DNA from: Chloranthus sessilifolius
Lineage: Eukaryota; Streptophyta; Magnoliopsida; Chloranthales; Chloranthaceae
DNA length: 64,000 nt
Assembly (NCBI GenBank): GCA_021018995.1
Contig: CM037584.1
Coordinates: 51,154,811-51,218,810, forward strand
Reading direction: 5' to 3'
Shown here: positions 11,191 to 22,284 of the stretch, piece by piece
Numbering within the stretch: position 1 is the first letter of the stretch
How the letters are laid out: the number at the start of each line of letters is the position of its first letter
Notes under the pieces: generated by a model
Databases searched by the model: none
The model's input: the letters and a program-made list of their open reading frames with translations, nothing else
What the model was told of the DNA's origin: nothing
Made by a program: the position numbers and the translations under genes

Positions 11191-11252
11191 ATTAAAGCTA
11201 CATTGAAATAAATTCATTCATTGCTATCTCAAATAAATATCATATTACATAC

Positions 11253-11501
11253 CTTCATATACTGGACAAAACATCTGAAATCCACTGACCAAGCAGTGAA
11301 AAGAAGCACAAGAATATGAGCAGCAACCAGACCACCAAAGACTATCATGGCATCACCAAAGTCTAAGCTAGGAACAATGGTCATAAGCCAAGTAACATAT
11401 ATAACTGCAAACGGCCACACATCCAAGCGCCATGGCCACTGTCTCTTCTTCAACAAATCAACTCCTTCTATTACTTTCCCATCAACATGGAACCTCGACA
11501 T
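11253..11501 (-). CDS. PDR2: P5A-type ATPase (MIA/PDR2), exon 1 with start codon
   Basis: Encodes 83 residues from MSRFHVDGKV to CFVQYMK, followed by donor GTATGT. The start MSRF, the DLLKKRQWPWRLDVWPF segment and the two hydrophobic stretches (residues ~29-46 and ~53-72) match the N-terminal membrane hairpin that distinguishes P5 ATPases from other P-type pumps. TIVPSLDFGDA between the helices is a family signature. I chose the ATG at 11,501 because family members begin here. An in-frame ATG 27 codons upstream (11,582) has no support from the family. Exons 1-3 together give 183 residues; plant members have roughly 1,180, so about 85% lies outside the window. Confidence 0.94.
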
Positions 11502-12522
11502 CTCAACACGAGCTTTTCTTCGAGGGCCCTCTCTTTTAGTTGATAAACTAATCGAAGCGAACAACAGAACGATGATCACCACAGTAGTTCTACGAGAATA
11601 CTCGCAGTTTTATTTAGAACTGACAAAATCTAAAATTCGCGTAACAAAGAGCAAATTTAAATAATAAATATAATTTTGGAAAAAGAAATTTATTTATTTT
11701 TTAAAAAACGCACCCTCAAACAATCTGCTAAATTTCACAAATTTAAACCCGATAATTTAGCTAGAAATTTCTAAATCATAGAATATAAAAAAGGTAAAAT
11801 CTCTCTTAGATTCACAATCTCAAATAATATTTAAAAACTAAAAAATCTAAAATACTAAGAATACCAACCATCAGATGATATTAAGATATGAAGCTCTAAA
11901 AACAACATTAAGATATGAAAATAACAATTACAAAACATCTTAAATTTAATGAAAATAACAATTACAAAACATCTTAAATTTAAGTAAAGTTTCTTTCTAT
12001 CTCAAAGTTTGACATTAAACTTCGATTTCGAAGTTAATTTGCGTTCATAAATCGATCAAAATTTTCGCGCGACCAAGAGAGAGAGAGAGAGAAAAATCTT
12101 ACTGTTTACCAATGAAACTTCCTCCAAAGGCTACAGGATCGAAATGGGAGAAAGTGCGAAAACCGTGTTTCCTATTGCCCTAAAGAAAGACGCCTGAGTT
12201 CAGAAATCACATCGCACTCGACATTACGATGCCTTTCTAATTATAATACCCTTATTTACTCCTCTATTTACGAAAATGCCTTTACTTCATTCATCAACTA
12301 GAGAGCTGAGACGGACTGGCTCCTATGACCGTCTTCATCGTGCTGTGGTCGCCATTTGTGCCCACCAGCCACACATGTTTTATTAAAGAGCAGCAATGGG
12401 CCGGGTTTGGGCCACTGTGGTAAACCCAAACCCGGTCCAAAATTTTGAACTTTAACCCAAACCTCTCCCTAGCTCGTGTCAAAACTTCAAAATTCGGATA
12501 TATTATTTTTAATATTATAATA
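11502..12522 (-). promoter_or_regulatory. 5' UTR and promoter region of the P5A ATPase gene
   Basis: Upstream of the start codon. A (GA)7-type tract lies at 12,077-12,092 and a C/T-rich stretch near 12,160-12,200, both common in plant 5' leaders. The transcription start is not determinable by eye. Its upstream border is the 8-kb inverted-repeat element, so the promoter is probably confined to this ~1 kb. Around 12,390-12,440 there is a degenerate GGGCCGGG/CCCAAACCCGG inverted repeat, perhaps an old hAT fragment of the type seen at 48.3 kb. Confidence 0.5.
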
Positions 12523-12697
12523 GAGTTAATTACCCACTATCCCCCTATTTACCCATCAAGGTCCCAACTTCATGAAACGACCCAGCAAGGTGTAAGACCC
12601 TCAAACTTTTAACTTTTTAAGCTTCTACTTAAAACGAAATAAGCATGTGGGTATTACGTTGTTGTAATTGCAGTTTTTAGAAAAGATGATAGTACCA
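12523..12697 (+). repeat. Left terminal inverted repeat of the 8-kb element
   Basis: Shares ordered blocks with the right end: ATTACC at the tip, GTCCCAACTTCATGAAAYGA, GACCCTCAAA/GGGTCTCAAA, and ACCAAAATACCCTA at about 12,693. Spacing of the first and last blocks is ~166 bp here and ~172 bp on the right. Identity between the shared blocks is poor. Confidence 0.7.
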
Positions 12698-13169
12698 AAA
12701 TACCCTACCCCCAATTATAATTTTAAAACAGAGGAATATCAAACTATCCTCCTCAGTTATATTAAACTCTTGTCATTTACAATCCAGCCTTCATACAACT
12801 TTCATTTCTCTATCAACCTCTGCGCCGGCCATCGTCTTTGTCGCCAGTTCTCGCCGTTCGTCAAACGACGATCCACTCTCTCATCTTCTCCTTCGCAGTT
12901 CTCGTTGCTCGTCAAACGATGATCCACTCTCTCATCTTTTCCTCGTCGATTCTCGTGTTATTTGTGTTGCCGATTTTAGGCATTGCAGAGGAAGTCACAG
13001 CAACGATTCACTCTCTCATCTTCTTCTCCGTCATCGATTCTCGCGTGTTCTTCATCATCTTTGTCGCCAATTTCATGAACTGCAAAGAAAATCACAATCT
13101 TTAGGGTTTAAATCCCTAAAAACGTAATCTTTAGAAGTATTAATAATTCGTTGTTAGGGTTTAAACCCC

Positions 13170-14460
13170 TAGAACTATGGAGATTCATCACTGGACTTGT
13201 ATGTATATTTTGCATTTGTAAAACCTTAACCTTTAGGGTTTAGATTTTTTATTTGTGTTTGTGTGAATGGAAATGTGATACTTAATTTTCTAATTTTGCA
13301 TGTATAAAATCATAATCTTTGTGGTTTAGGCTAATATTTTTGTTTGTTTGTGAAAAAATATAAACATCTTTATTAAGCCATGATCAGTCTTTTATAAGAC
13401 TGTAATATCCATTTGTTAGCCCATAATTTTTAGTATATGTTTATTTTCGACTAATTAAAACCTTAAATCTCATGTGACCACTTGTATGTATTTTTTACAT
13501 AGGTAAAACCCTAATCTTTAGAGCTTAGGCTTTGATTTTTATTTGTTTGAACGGAAATGTGATATTTAATTTTTTGAATATACAATATCAAGATAAATTT
13601 TTATTATTATTATTTTCTAATTTTGCATGTGTAAAACTCTAATTTTTAAAGTTCGGGCTTATAATTTTTATTTGTTTGTAAAAAAATAATAAACAATTAT
13701 TAAGTCATGACCAATCTACTATTACATTATAATTTATCTATATTACATGCTTCCATTAGATGGATCACGCCCTTTTTTAAGTCATGATCAGTCTTTTATA
13801 AGGCTGTACTGTCAATTTGTTAACTCGCGACTTTAAATTTTTGTCTATATTCAACTAATCAAAACCTTAAATCTCATGTCACTACTTGTATATTTTTGTT
13901 GCGCGTATAAAACTCTAATCTTTAGGGTTTAGGCCTTTGATTGTTATTTGTTTAAAAGAGAATGTGAAATTTAATATTTTGAAAATATAAAAATTATATA
14001 AAGAAATATTTTATCATTTTCAAGTTTTATATGCGTGGAACTAATATTTAGGATTAGGCTTTTGATTTTGGTTTGTTCTAATGAAAATATATTATTTAAT
14101 CCTTTCAAAATGTAAACATTTAGATAAAAATTAGTTTTTTTAATCTTTTTCTAGTAAAACCTTAATATTTAAGAGTCAGGCTTATGATTTTTATTTATTT
14201 GTAAAAAATTATAAATTTTTTTATTAAGTCTTGGTAAGTCTATTATTATATGGCGATTTATCTGTATTTATGCTTTCATTATAGATTAAGATTTTATTAG
14301 AGATTATACTATTTTTAAGTCATGATTAGTCTTTTATATGACAGTAATGTCTGCTTGTTAGTCGGTTATTTCTTTAAGACTTGATTAGTCTTTTATAAGA
14401 CCGTAATGTCATTTTTTAGCTTATTGTTTCTTTAAGACATCTCTAGTTCGTCTTTCATTT
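13170..14460. repeat. Decayed ~400-bp tandem repeat
   Basis: Segments with aaaaccttaaatctcatg recur at 13,457 and 13,861 (404 bp apart). Each is followed by aaaactctaatctttagggt-like sequence, a tttgatttttatttgtttg stretch and agtcttttataagactgtaat. A third, weaker copy starts near 13,174. The units are much diverged. Confidence 0.55.
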
Positions 14461-14959
14461 TTCAACCCGTTGTTTAACTCTAAGGCAGGCCAATGCAAGA
14501 TGATAAGTTTTTCTTACGATTACAAAAAACTATATAAGTGTCATATAGGACTTATATCAGATTGCACGGCTGTGATCTATAGAATAGAAGATTCATATCA
14601 TACTTTTGTCAGACTCATATCAGACTTTAGCATATATTTTTTTTTATAGAAGACTCATATGAGACTGTTACCCAAAATATCGATTGATTTCGCATTTATT
14701 AATCACTCATCTTATTGCTTCTGAAGTTGTTTTGTACTCTTTACAGTCTGACCAAAAGCCACTATGCATTAGCATATATTGATATGGTGAAACACAAACT
14801 GTTTTTGCTAGAGCCATCGGCTTCTGTTGATTTATCAATATAAAAATCATATTTATCTGCTCTACTAAGGGATTGAAATGCATAAAACTTTATGTTTGTT
14901 ACACGACTTTTCTTCTTTGAGAAAGTTGCTACTGATTTACATATTTTCTATTGCCATTT

Positions 14960-16185
14960 TTCAGGATTTATTGTCTGATTTCAATCCTCTAATGTTCTCA
15001 CAACAGTTATTTAATATTTTAGAAAATTTTACTCATGCCTGTAATAATATAGTTTAAAGCTAAATATGTGTTTAATATCAACCATGTATTGTCTCACATC
15101 AGTACTTTATTGTCTGATATCAGTTCTCTAACGTTCTCACATCAGTACTTTATTGTTTGACACCAGTCATCTAATATTCTTATAACAGTCATTTAATATT
15201 TTAAATAACTATACTCATGTCTGTGATAATGTAGTTTAAAGTTAAATATGTGTCTGATATCAGTCATGTACTGTCTCACATCAGTACTTTATTGTCTGAT
15301 ATCAATCCTCTAATGTTCTCACACCAGTCATTTAATGTTTCAGTCATATACTTTATTGTCTGATATCAGTCATGTGATAATATAGTTTAAAGCTAAATAT
15401 GAGTCTGATATCAGTCATTTACTGTCCCACATCAGTACTTCATTATCTGATTTTACTCCCCTAATGTTCTTACAACAGTCATTTAATGTTTCAGATAACT
15501 TTACTCATGCTTGTGACAATATAGTTTAAAGCTAAATATGCTTTTGATATCAGTCTTGTATTGTCTCACATCAGTACTTTATTGTCTAATATCAGTCCTC
15601 TAATGTTCTTACATAAGTTATTTAATATTTCAGATAATTTTACTCATGCATGTGACAATGTAGTTTAAAGCTAAATATGAGTATGATATCAGTCATTTAC
15701 TGTCTCACATCAGTACTTTATTGTTTGATATCAGTCCTCTAATATTCTCACAACAGTCATTTAGTGTTTCAAATAACTTTACTTATACTTGTGAAAATGT
15801 AGTTTAAAGCTAAATATGTGTCTAATATCAATTTTGTATTGTCTCACATCAATACTTTATTGTCTAATATCAATCATCTAATATTCTCACAACAGTCATT
15901 TAATATTTCAGATAATTTTATTCATGCCTGTGACAATATAGTTTAAAGCTAAATATGTGTCTGATATCAGTCATTTATTGTCTCACATAAATACTTTATT
16001 GTCTGATATCAGTCCTCTAAAGTTCTCACATCAGTCATTTGATGTTTTAGATAACTTTACTCATGCATGTGACAATGGACTTTAAAGCCAAATATGAGTA
16101 TGATATCAGTCATTTACTGTCTCACATCAGTACTTTATTCTCGAATATCAGTCCTGTAATATTCTCACATTAGTCCTTTAATGTA
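14960..16185. repeat. 139-bp satellite array, about 8-9 units
   Basis: The anchor tgtctcacatcagtac begins at 15,423 (one mismatch), 15,562, 15,701, 15,840, 15,979 and 16,118: five intervals of exactly 139 bp. Earlier copies at 15,090 and 15,272 are spaced 182 and 151 bp because of internal rearrangements. A partial unit precedes them from about 14,960. Each unit repeats tgatatcagtc and tttactcatgc motifs. Confidence 0.88.
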
Positions 16186-16810
16186 TTATAATGTCTTATA
16201 TCGATATCATATTAGTTGTATAACATTTTACAATCTTCTTATTTCAGGTATTCAGTTCGCTTTTAAAGTTAAAAAAAAAATGACAAAACGATTGAAGAAA
16301 AGAAAATGGAAAGTTGATGAGGATGATCGACAAGTCACAGTCATTTTTAGACTCTCATTGCTGGTTTAGGATAGATTTGTATGATGAATTTGTGATTGAC
16401 AGTGGTTTGTGAATTTGTGGATGACAGTGATTTGTGAATTTGTTGGTAGTAGTCAATTTTAGACTCCATTATGTCTATTATGAGTTGTTTTGTCAGAAAT
16501 AGATATGTGAATTTGATTAATACATGTATTTATGAATGGATATTGAATGACTTAGATATTTTTTCTACCTGCATAATGCAGATGCTTATGATATTGACGC
16601 TACATATATTTTCAGACTCATGTGATAATACAGTCCAATAGGATTATTGGTAATTAACGAATTTGATCATGTAGGTAATTTCGGTGAATATTGAATGTCT
16701 TAAATGTACTGATTGTATATTGCAGGAATTGAATATTATCAATGGCATCATAGTCGGGTTAGACTAATAACAGTCACTCACATATGAGGTGTTTTCATGA
16801 CTGGTTCACA

Positions 16811-19800
16811 TATGAGTCATTTATTGACTCTTATAAGTCTAAGTAAGGCTCATGTAAGGCATGTAGGCTCTAAATTTGACAGTCAATAAGATCAGTCATG
16901 TTATAGTCTAATAACAGTGACGTATTAATATGCATTTTACATGACTGGGTCTCATATGAGTCATTTAATAACTCTTATAAGTTCAAGGAAGGCTTATGTG
17001 AGTCCTGTAGGCTCCAAAACTGAGACTCAGTCACGGTAGAGTCATGTTATACTCACCAGAGCACTGATAAATGAGGATTTTTCATGACCAGGTCTCTTAT
17101 AAGTCATTTAATGACTTTTATAAGTTCAAGGATGACTTATGTGAGTCCTGTAGGATCTAAACCTGATAGTCAGAGAGATCAATCATGTTATACACTAATA
17201 ATAGTGATGTACCAATAGAGATCTCACATAACTGGGTCACATATGAGTCATTTACTGACTCTTATAAGTCCAAGGATGACTCATGTGAATCCGATAGGAT
17301 CCAAATCTGATAGTCAATAGCATCAAGTAAGTTATAGTCTGATAACAATGATGTACCAATAAATATTTTTATGACTGGGTCATATATGAGTCATTTACTG
17401 ACTCTTATAAGTCCAAGGATGACTCATGTGAGTCCGTTAGGATCCAAATTTGATAGTCAATGAAATCAGTCATGTTATAGTTTGATAACAGTGACGTACT
17501 AATATGTATTTTATATAACTGGGTCTCATATGAGTTATTTACTGACTCTTATAAGTCCAATGAAGGCTTGTGTGAGTCTTGTAGGCTCCAAAATTGAGAC
17601 TCAGTCGCGGTAGAGTCATGCTATACTCACTAGAGCACTGACAAATAAGGAATTTTCATGATCGAGTCTCTTATGAGTCATTTAATAACTTTTATAAATT
17701 CCAGAATGACTCATGTGAGTTCTGTAGGATCAAAATCTGATAGTCACTGAGATCAGTCATGTTATATACTGATAATAGTGATGTATCAATAGAGATCTCA
17801 CATGACTGGGTCACATATGAGTCATTTATTGACCCTTATAAGTCTAAGGATGACTCATATAAGTCCGGTAGGATCCAGATTTAATAGTTAATGACATCAG
17901 TCAAGTTATAGTATGATATGATAACAGTGATGTACCAATAAACATTTTCAATGATTGGGTCACATATGAGTCATTTACTGACTCTTATAAGTCCAAGAAT
18001 GACTCATGTGAGTCCGATAGGATCCAAATATGATAATCAATGAGATCAGTCATGTTATAGTCTTGTAACAGTGACGTACTAATATGTATTTTGTATGACT
18101 GAGTCTCATATGAGTCATTTACTGACTCTTATAAGTCCAAGGAAGGCTCATGCGAGTTCTGTAGGCTCCAAAACTAAAACTCAGACACGGTAAAGTCATG
18201 TTATACTTACCAGAGCACTGACAAATAAGGATTTTATATGATTGGGTCTAATATGAGTCTTATAAGTTTAAGAAAGAGTCATGTGAGTCCTGTAAGCTCC
18301 AAAATTGATACTCAGTCGCGGTAGAGTCATGTTATACTTACCCGAGCACTGACAAATGAGGATTTTTTATAACTGGATCTCTTATGAGTCATTTAATGAC
18401 TCTTACAGGTTCAAGAATAACTCATATGAGTCCTGTAGGATTCAAATCTAATAGTCAATGAGATTAGTCATGTTATACACTGATAACAGTGATGTACCAA
18501 TAGAGATCTCGCATGACTGGGTCACATATGAGTCATTTACTGACTCTTATAAGTCAAAGGATGATTCATATGTGAGTATGATAGGATCCAAATCTGATAG
18601 TCAATGAGATCAGTCATGTTATAGTTGAATAACAATGATGTACTAATATGCATTTTGCATTACTGAGTCTCATATGAGTAATTTACTGACTTTTATAAGT
18701 CCAAGGAAGGCTCATGCGAGTCCTGTAGGATTCAAATCTGATAGTCAATGAGATCAGTCATGTTATAGTATGATAACAGTGACGTACTAATATGCATTTT
18801 GCATGATTGTATTTGATATGAGTCATTTAATGACCCTTATAAGTTTAAGGAAGACTAATATGAGTCTTGTAAGCTTCAAATCTAATTGTCAATGAGATCA
18901 GTCATGTTATACACTAAAAACAGTAATGTACCAATTGGGAGATCGGTGGACTGGGTCATATATGAGTCATTTATTAACTCTTATAAGTCAAAAGGAGACT
19001 CATGTGAATTATGTAGGCTCCAAATATGATAGTCAATGATATTAGTTAAGTTATAATCTAATAACAGTGATGTACTAAGAAATATTTTTCATGACTGCGT
19101 CACATATGAGTCATTTACTGACTCTTATAAGTCAAAATAAGATTCATGTGAGACTTGTAGGTTCTAAATCTGATGGTCAATGAGACCAATCATGTTATAG
19201 TCTGATAACAGTGATGTACTAATAGGTATTTTGCATGATTGGGTCACATATGAGTCATTTACTTACTCTTATAAGTCTTAGAGAAACTCATGCGAGTCAT
19301 GTAGGCTCCAAATTTAATGGTCAATGACATCAATCAAGTTATAGTTTGATAACAATGATGTACCAATAAGTATAATTCATAACTAGATCACATATGAGTC
19401 ATTTACTGACTCTTATAAGTCCAAGTAAGATTCATGTGAGACCTGTAGGTTTCAAATCTAATAGTCAATGATATTAATCATGTTATAGTCTAATAATAGC
19501 GATACACCAATAGGCATTTTGCATGATTGGGTCACATATGAGTCGTTTACTGACTCTTATAAGTCCTAGAGAGACTCATGTGAGTCCAGTAGGCTCCAAA
19601 TCTGATACGCAATGAGATCAGTCATGTTATACACTAATAATAGTGATGTACTAATAAAGATTTTGCATGACTGGGTCACATATGAGTCATTTATTGACTC
19701 TTATAAGTCCAAGTAAGACTCATGTGAAACTTGTAAGTTCCAAATCTGATAGTCAATAAGATTCCAAATCTTATAATCTGATAATAGTGATGTACCAATA

Positions 19801-19890
19801 GGCATTTTGAATTACTGAGTCACATATGAGTCATTTACTGACTTTTATAAGTCATAGAGAGACTCATGTGAGTCCAGTAGGCCTTAAAGG
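16811..19890. repeat. 144-bp satellite array, 22 units with four-unit higher-order period
   Basis: The anchor tatgagtcat (or one-base variant) begins at 16,811, 16,955, 17,098, 17,242, 17,385, 17,529, 17,672, 17,816, 17,965, 18,109, 18,252, 18,383, 18,527, 18,673, 18,817, 18,961, 19,105, 19,249, 19,393, 19,537, 19,681 and 19,825. Most intervals are 143-144 bp. The units at 16,955, 17,529 and 18,109 share a variant with gtagagtcatg and agcactgac/taaatgagg, about 576 bp apart. The three units that follow each repeat their own variants, at least once. Confidence 0.92.
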
Positions 19891-19891
19891 A

Positions 19892-19938
19892 ATGGATTGC
19901 ATATAACAAAATTGAAAGAACACTCTCTGATTCACAAC

Positions 19939-19989
<51 letters not shown>

Positions 19990-20049
19990 GCATGATAATC
20001 TACAATTTTGGAAGACTCATGTGAGTCCTGTAGGTTATATGCAATCCAT
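19892..20049. repeat. 16-bp perfect inverted repeat around a (TA)n tract
   Basis: ATGGATTGCATATAAC (19,892-19,907) is exactly complemented by GTTATATGCAATCCAT (20,034-20,049). Between them lie a (TA)n run (19,941-19,985) and one stray piece of the 144-bp unit (actcatgtgagtcctgtagg, 20,014-20,033). It could be a small insertion at the end of the satellite or a fold-back made during array rearrangement. Confidence 0.6.
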
Positions 20050-20385
20050 GCAACGCGTTAAGTACTAGGTGGATTGATATAATCGCCACCGACGTGGGTC
20101 CCTAGGTTGAAAATGTTGGAAGCTTCGTGGGGAAGGAAATAAGAAAATAGAAGAGAATAAGATGAAACACCGACAGCAAGCTTCGCAAAGACGACACCGA
20201 CAGTCTTCCTTGTTGCTTCGTCGGTAAAGAAGAAGATGAAGAAGAGAAATAAGATTTGCAGAGACGGTTGTTAAGAGCAACCTTTCCTGTTACTTCGTCT
20301 GTAAAGAAAAAGATGAAGAAGAGAAGTGGTAATGCATGATAGATAGTGATGAAAGGAGGGGTGTTTTAGTACATTTAGGTTAGGG

Positions 20386-20564
20386 TATTTTGGTCCTCTA
20401 AAATTTAACTTAAAATAACAAAAATACATGTGCAGAATTTTGAGACCCTTGAAGGTAAATATTAAAAGAAACTTTAGGATCAAGACCTTTTTGAGTCATT
20501 TCATGAAGTTGGGACTCCCATGGATAGATTAGAAAGAGTTGGGACTCAGTTAGGTAATCCACCC
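20386..20564 (-). repeat. Right terminal inverted repeat of the 8-kb element
   Basis: Reverse complement of the left repeat, in blocks. Adjacent inner sequence on both sides also looks alike in character: repeated ctctcatcttct on the left (12,865-13,030) and repeated cttcttcatctt on the minus strand of the right (20,170-20,320). These may be the remains of leader or coding sequence. Confidence 0.68.
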
Positions 20565-20573
20565 ATTATGATA

Positions 20574-22104
20574 TAATGAGAGATGGTCGAGTTGCAAAGG
20601 ATGATGGTAAGGCCATCAGCCATGAGCCTGTGGTATCAAAGATTGGGATGAAAAACAATCTTGATCGTTGGATTCAAAGCAATCAATGGAGCAAATAAAA
20701 AGTACCTTGAGATGAAAAGGATGAATCTTGGGTTAAAACTAGGGATTTTGAAAATTTGCCAGTGAAATCAAATTTAACTATCAATTATAACATCGCTTGC
20801 GGGCTGACGGGTTTAAGTCTAAGGCCAGTCTATTGAAATTTTTGGGCTCAAAGTGTTAGTTTGCTCAAGCCCTGCATGCGGGCTCTATAATAAAGCTCGA
20901 ACCCTCCATAAATGAGGATGGGCCTAACAAATCGGTCGGGCTATCCAACCCATTGCCAAATCTTACGGTGTGTGTGATTGCACATAGCCTTATTGCGTGT
21001 TTTTTCTGCGTTATGTGTAACCGTTCTTGTTTTAGGGGTTAGACTTATATCACTTTTTGGTTATGCAGGGCTCAGAATGTGGTCCGTGAGGTCAAATGGA
21101 CCATCAAACGTACTTTCACATATTCACTTATACAATCATAGTCACTAAATCGGCGGCAATAATTCAGTGAGGTTAAAATTTGAAAAAATCTAACAAATTG
21201 GAGAAGTATGGGGAAATATTCTGACAAAAAATGGGTAGGAAAATTTTTTTAAAAAAAAAGATTTAAAATCATGGTATCAAAAATCAGTCAATACCAATAC
21301 GTATCAGTATTTCTGTAAAACTGATACGTATCAGTCCTATAACTCGGTATTAGCCCAATTGGTACGCTCCCTTTATTGTAAGGGAGTAGGTCGTGGGTTC
21401 GATATTCGTCCTCCACACTGTTTCCAACTCTTGTGTTTACAAGGTATGAGTTGCGTTCTGTTAGTTTATCCTCACCACTGTAGTTGGTGCTCCTCACGTT
21501 GTTCTGCAACTGTCATATGTGTATACATGCCTACTCCTCGATTCTCGAGGCTGTCTATGTGTATGGGTGCCTACTCCTCGATTCTCGATGCTATCTCGGC
21601 CGAATGACTGTATAAAAAATTAAATAAAAACAAAATAAAAGAACACCCTTAGTTTTATCAATTAAAGTTATCTAATAGACCCTATCTATGGACACTTGTC
21701 AGCAAAAAATAACGTCTATTAAAAGTTTTGAACTATAAAATTAGTCAAGCTTAAAGAGAAAATATTAACTATCATCTACTCTAGAGCATGTTAATCTCAC
21801 CGTTCAGATGTTCCCATCAGTGTAATTTTGAGACTATTTTGGTTTAATGGAATAATGGCAGTCAATGACCGACTATAAATATTGTTAATTTGGACGGTTG
21901 TTCATACTTTCTTAACAGTTGAAATTAAAGTGTACGAGCTGAACTGTTCAAATCTCTAATAAATGCATTTTATTAGATGTGAGATGTTTTAGTGAAGAAT
22001 TATTAATTGGGCAAATTTGATTGATAAAAATAATGTGTCATTTAGGCCATGTATCTAAAAAGTGAATAGTCATGGCACTATCTATGTAGTGGTAGTCATA
22101 CGAG
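20574..22104. other. Intergenic DNA with MITE and hAT traces
   Basis: At 20,590-20,700 there is sequence (gatgaaaaacaatcttgatcg) typical of small inverted-repeat elements. At 20,830-20,960 GGGCT/AGCCC-rich sequence resembles a decayed hAT end. At 21,266 a left end CATGGTATCAAAAATCAG begins a GATACGTATC-word element whose right end I cannot find; the SINE follows it directly. No gene is visible. Confidence 0.5.
21340..21640 (+). mobile_element. tRNA-derived SINE
   Basis: Contains an A-box-like motif TAGCCCAATTGG (21,351-21,362) and a B-box-like motif GGTTCGATATTC (21,396-21,407) about 34 bp apart, the spacing of an internal pol III promoter. A short tandem duplication (cctactcctcgattctcga) follows downstream, and an A-rich tail begins at 21,613. 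No target duplication was found; the 5' end is approximate. Confidence 0.65.
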
Positions 22105-22276
22105 CAAGGATCAAAATAACGGGTTGAATTTTGGTTTTGAGTATGGCCGAAACCGAAATCTGAAATTTTTGCCAAAAATTTGAAACTAGTGCATCGAAAT
22201 CTGAAATTTTGGATTTCGGTTTTGATTTCGGGCATGCCCTAAAATCGAAACATTTCGACTGACATTTTGAACCATG
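22105..22276. mobile_element. hAT MITE, TTTCGG-word family, 172 bp
   Basis: Perfect 8-bp target duplication CATACGAG (22,097-22,104 and 22,277-22,284). Ends CAAGGATCAAAATAACGG and, inward from the right, CATGGTTCAAAATGTCAG. The interior repeats gaaatctgaaattttgg and its complement. Confidence 0.87.
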
Positions 22277-22284
22277 CATACGAG

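Larger units (their letters stand above)
4433..11252 (-). other. Intron 1 of the P5A ATPase gene (6,820 bp), loaded with transposons
   Basis: Starts with GTATGT right after exon 1 and ends with a polypyrimidine tract and CAG before exon 2. It contains an L1 fragment, a twin-primed RTE LINE, and at least five hAT-type elements, listed separately. The stretch 4,433-5,850 holds nothing I recognise. At 6,610-6,720 a ~50-bp segment (gtgttcactct...gatgca) is tandemly duplicated. Confidence 0.85.
12523..20564. mobile_element. 8.0-kb Mutator-like inverted-repeat element filled with satellites
   Basis: Ends are GAGTTAATTACC (left) and, inward from the right, GGGTGGATTACC. Flanking 9-mers are ATTATAATA (12,514-12,522) and ATTATGATA (20,565-20,573), 8 of 9 identical. 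Nine-base duplications and long degenerate terminal inverted repeats are typical of Mutator-like elements; the class is inferred from structure only. No transposase frame is recognisable. The largest internal frame, 16,181-16,369 (62 codons, lysine-rich), matches nothing I know. The interior is dominated by three tandem repeats (separate entries). Confidence 0.68.

Noticed and set aside
11502-11582. Upstream in-frame ATG adding 27 residues to the ATPase
   Set aside because: Family members start at MSRF/MSSF. The extension MVIIVLLFAS is not conserved and is probably untranslated leader.
14960-19890. CRISPR-like direct repeats
   Set aside because: Units are 139 and 144 bp in continuous tandem without unique spacers, in a plant nuclear context.
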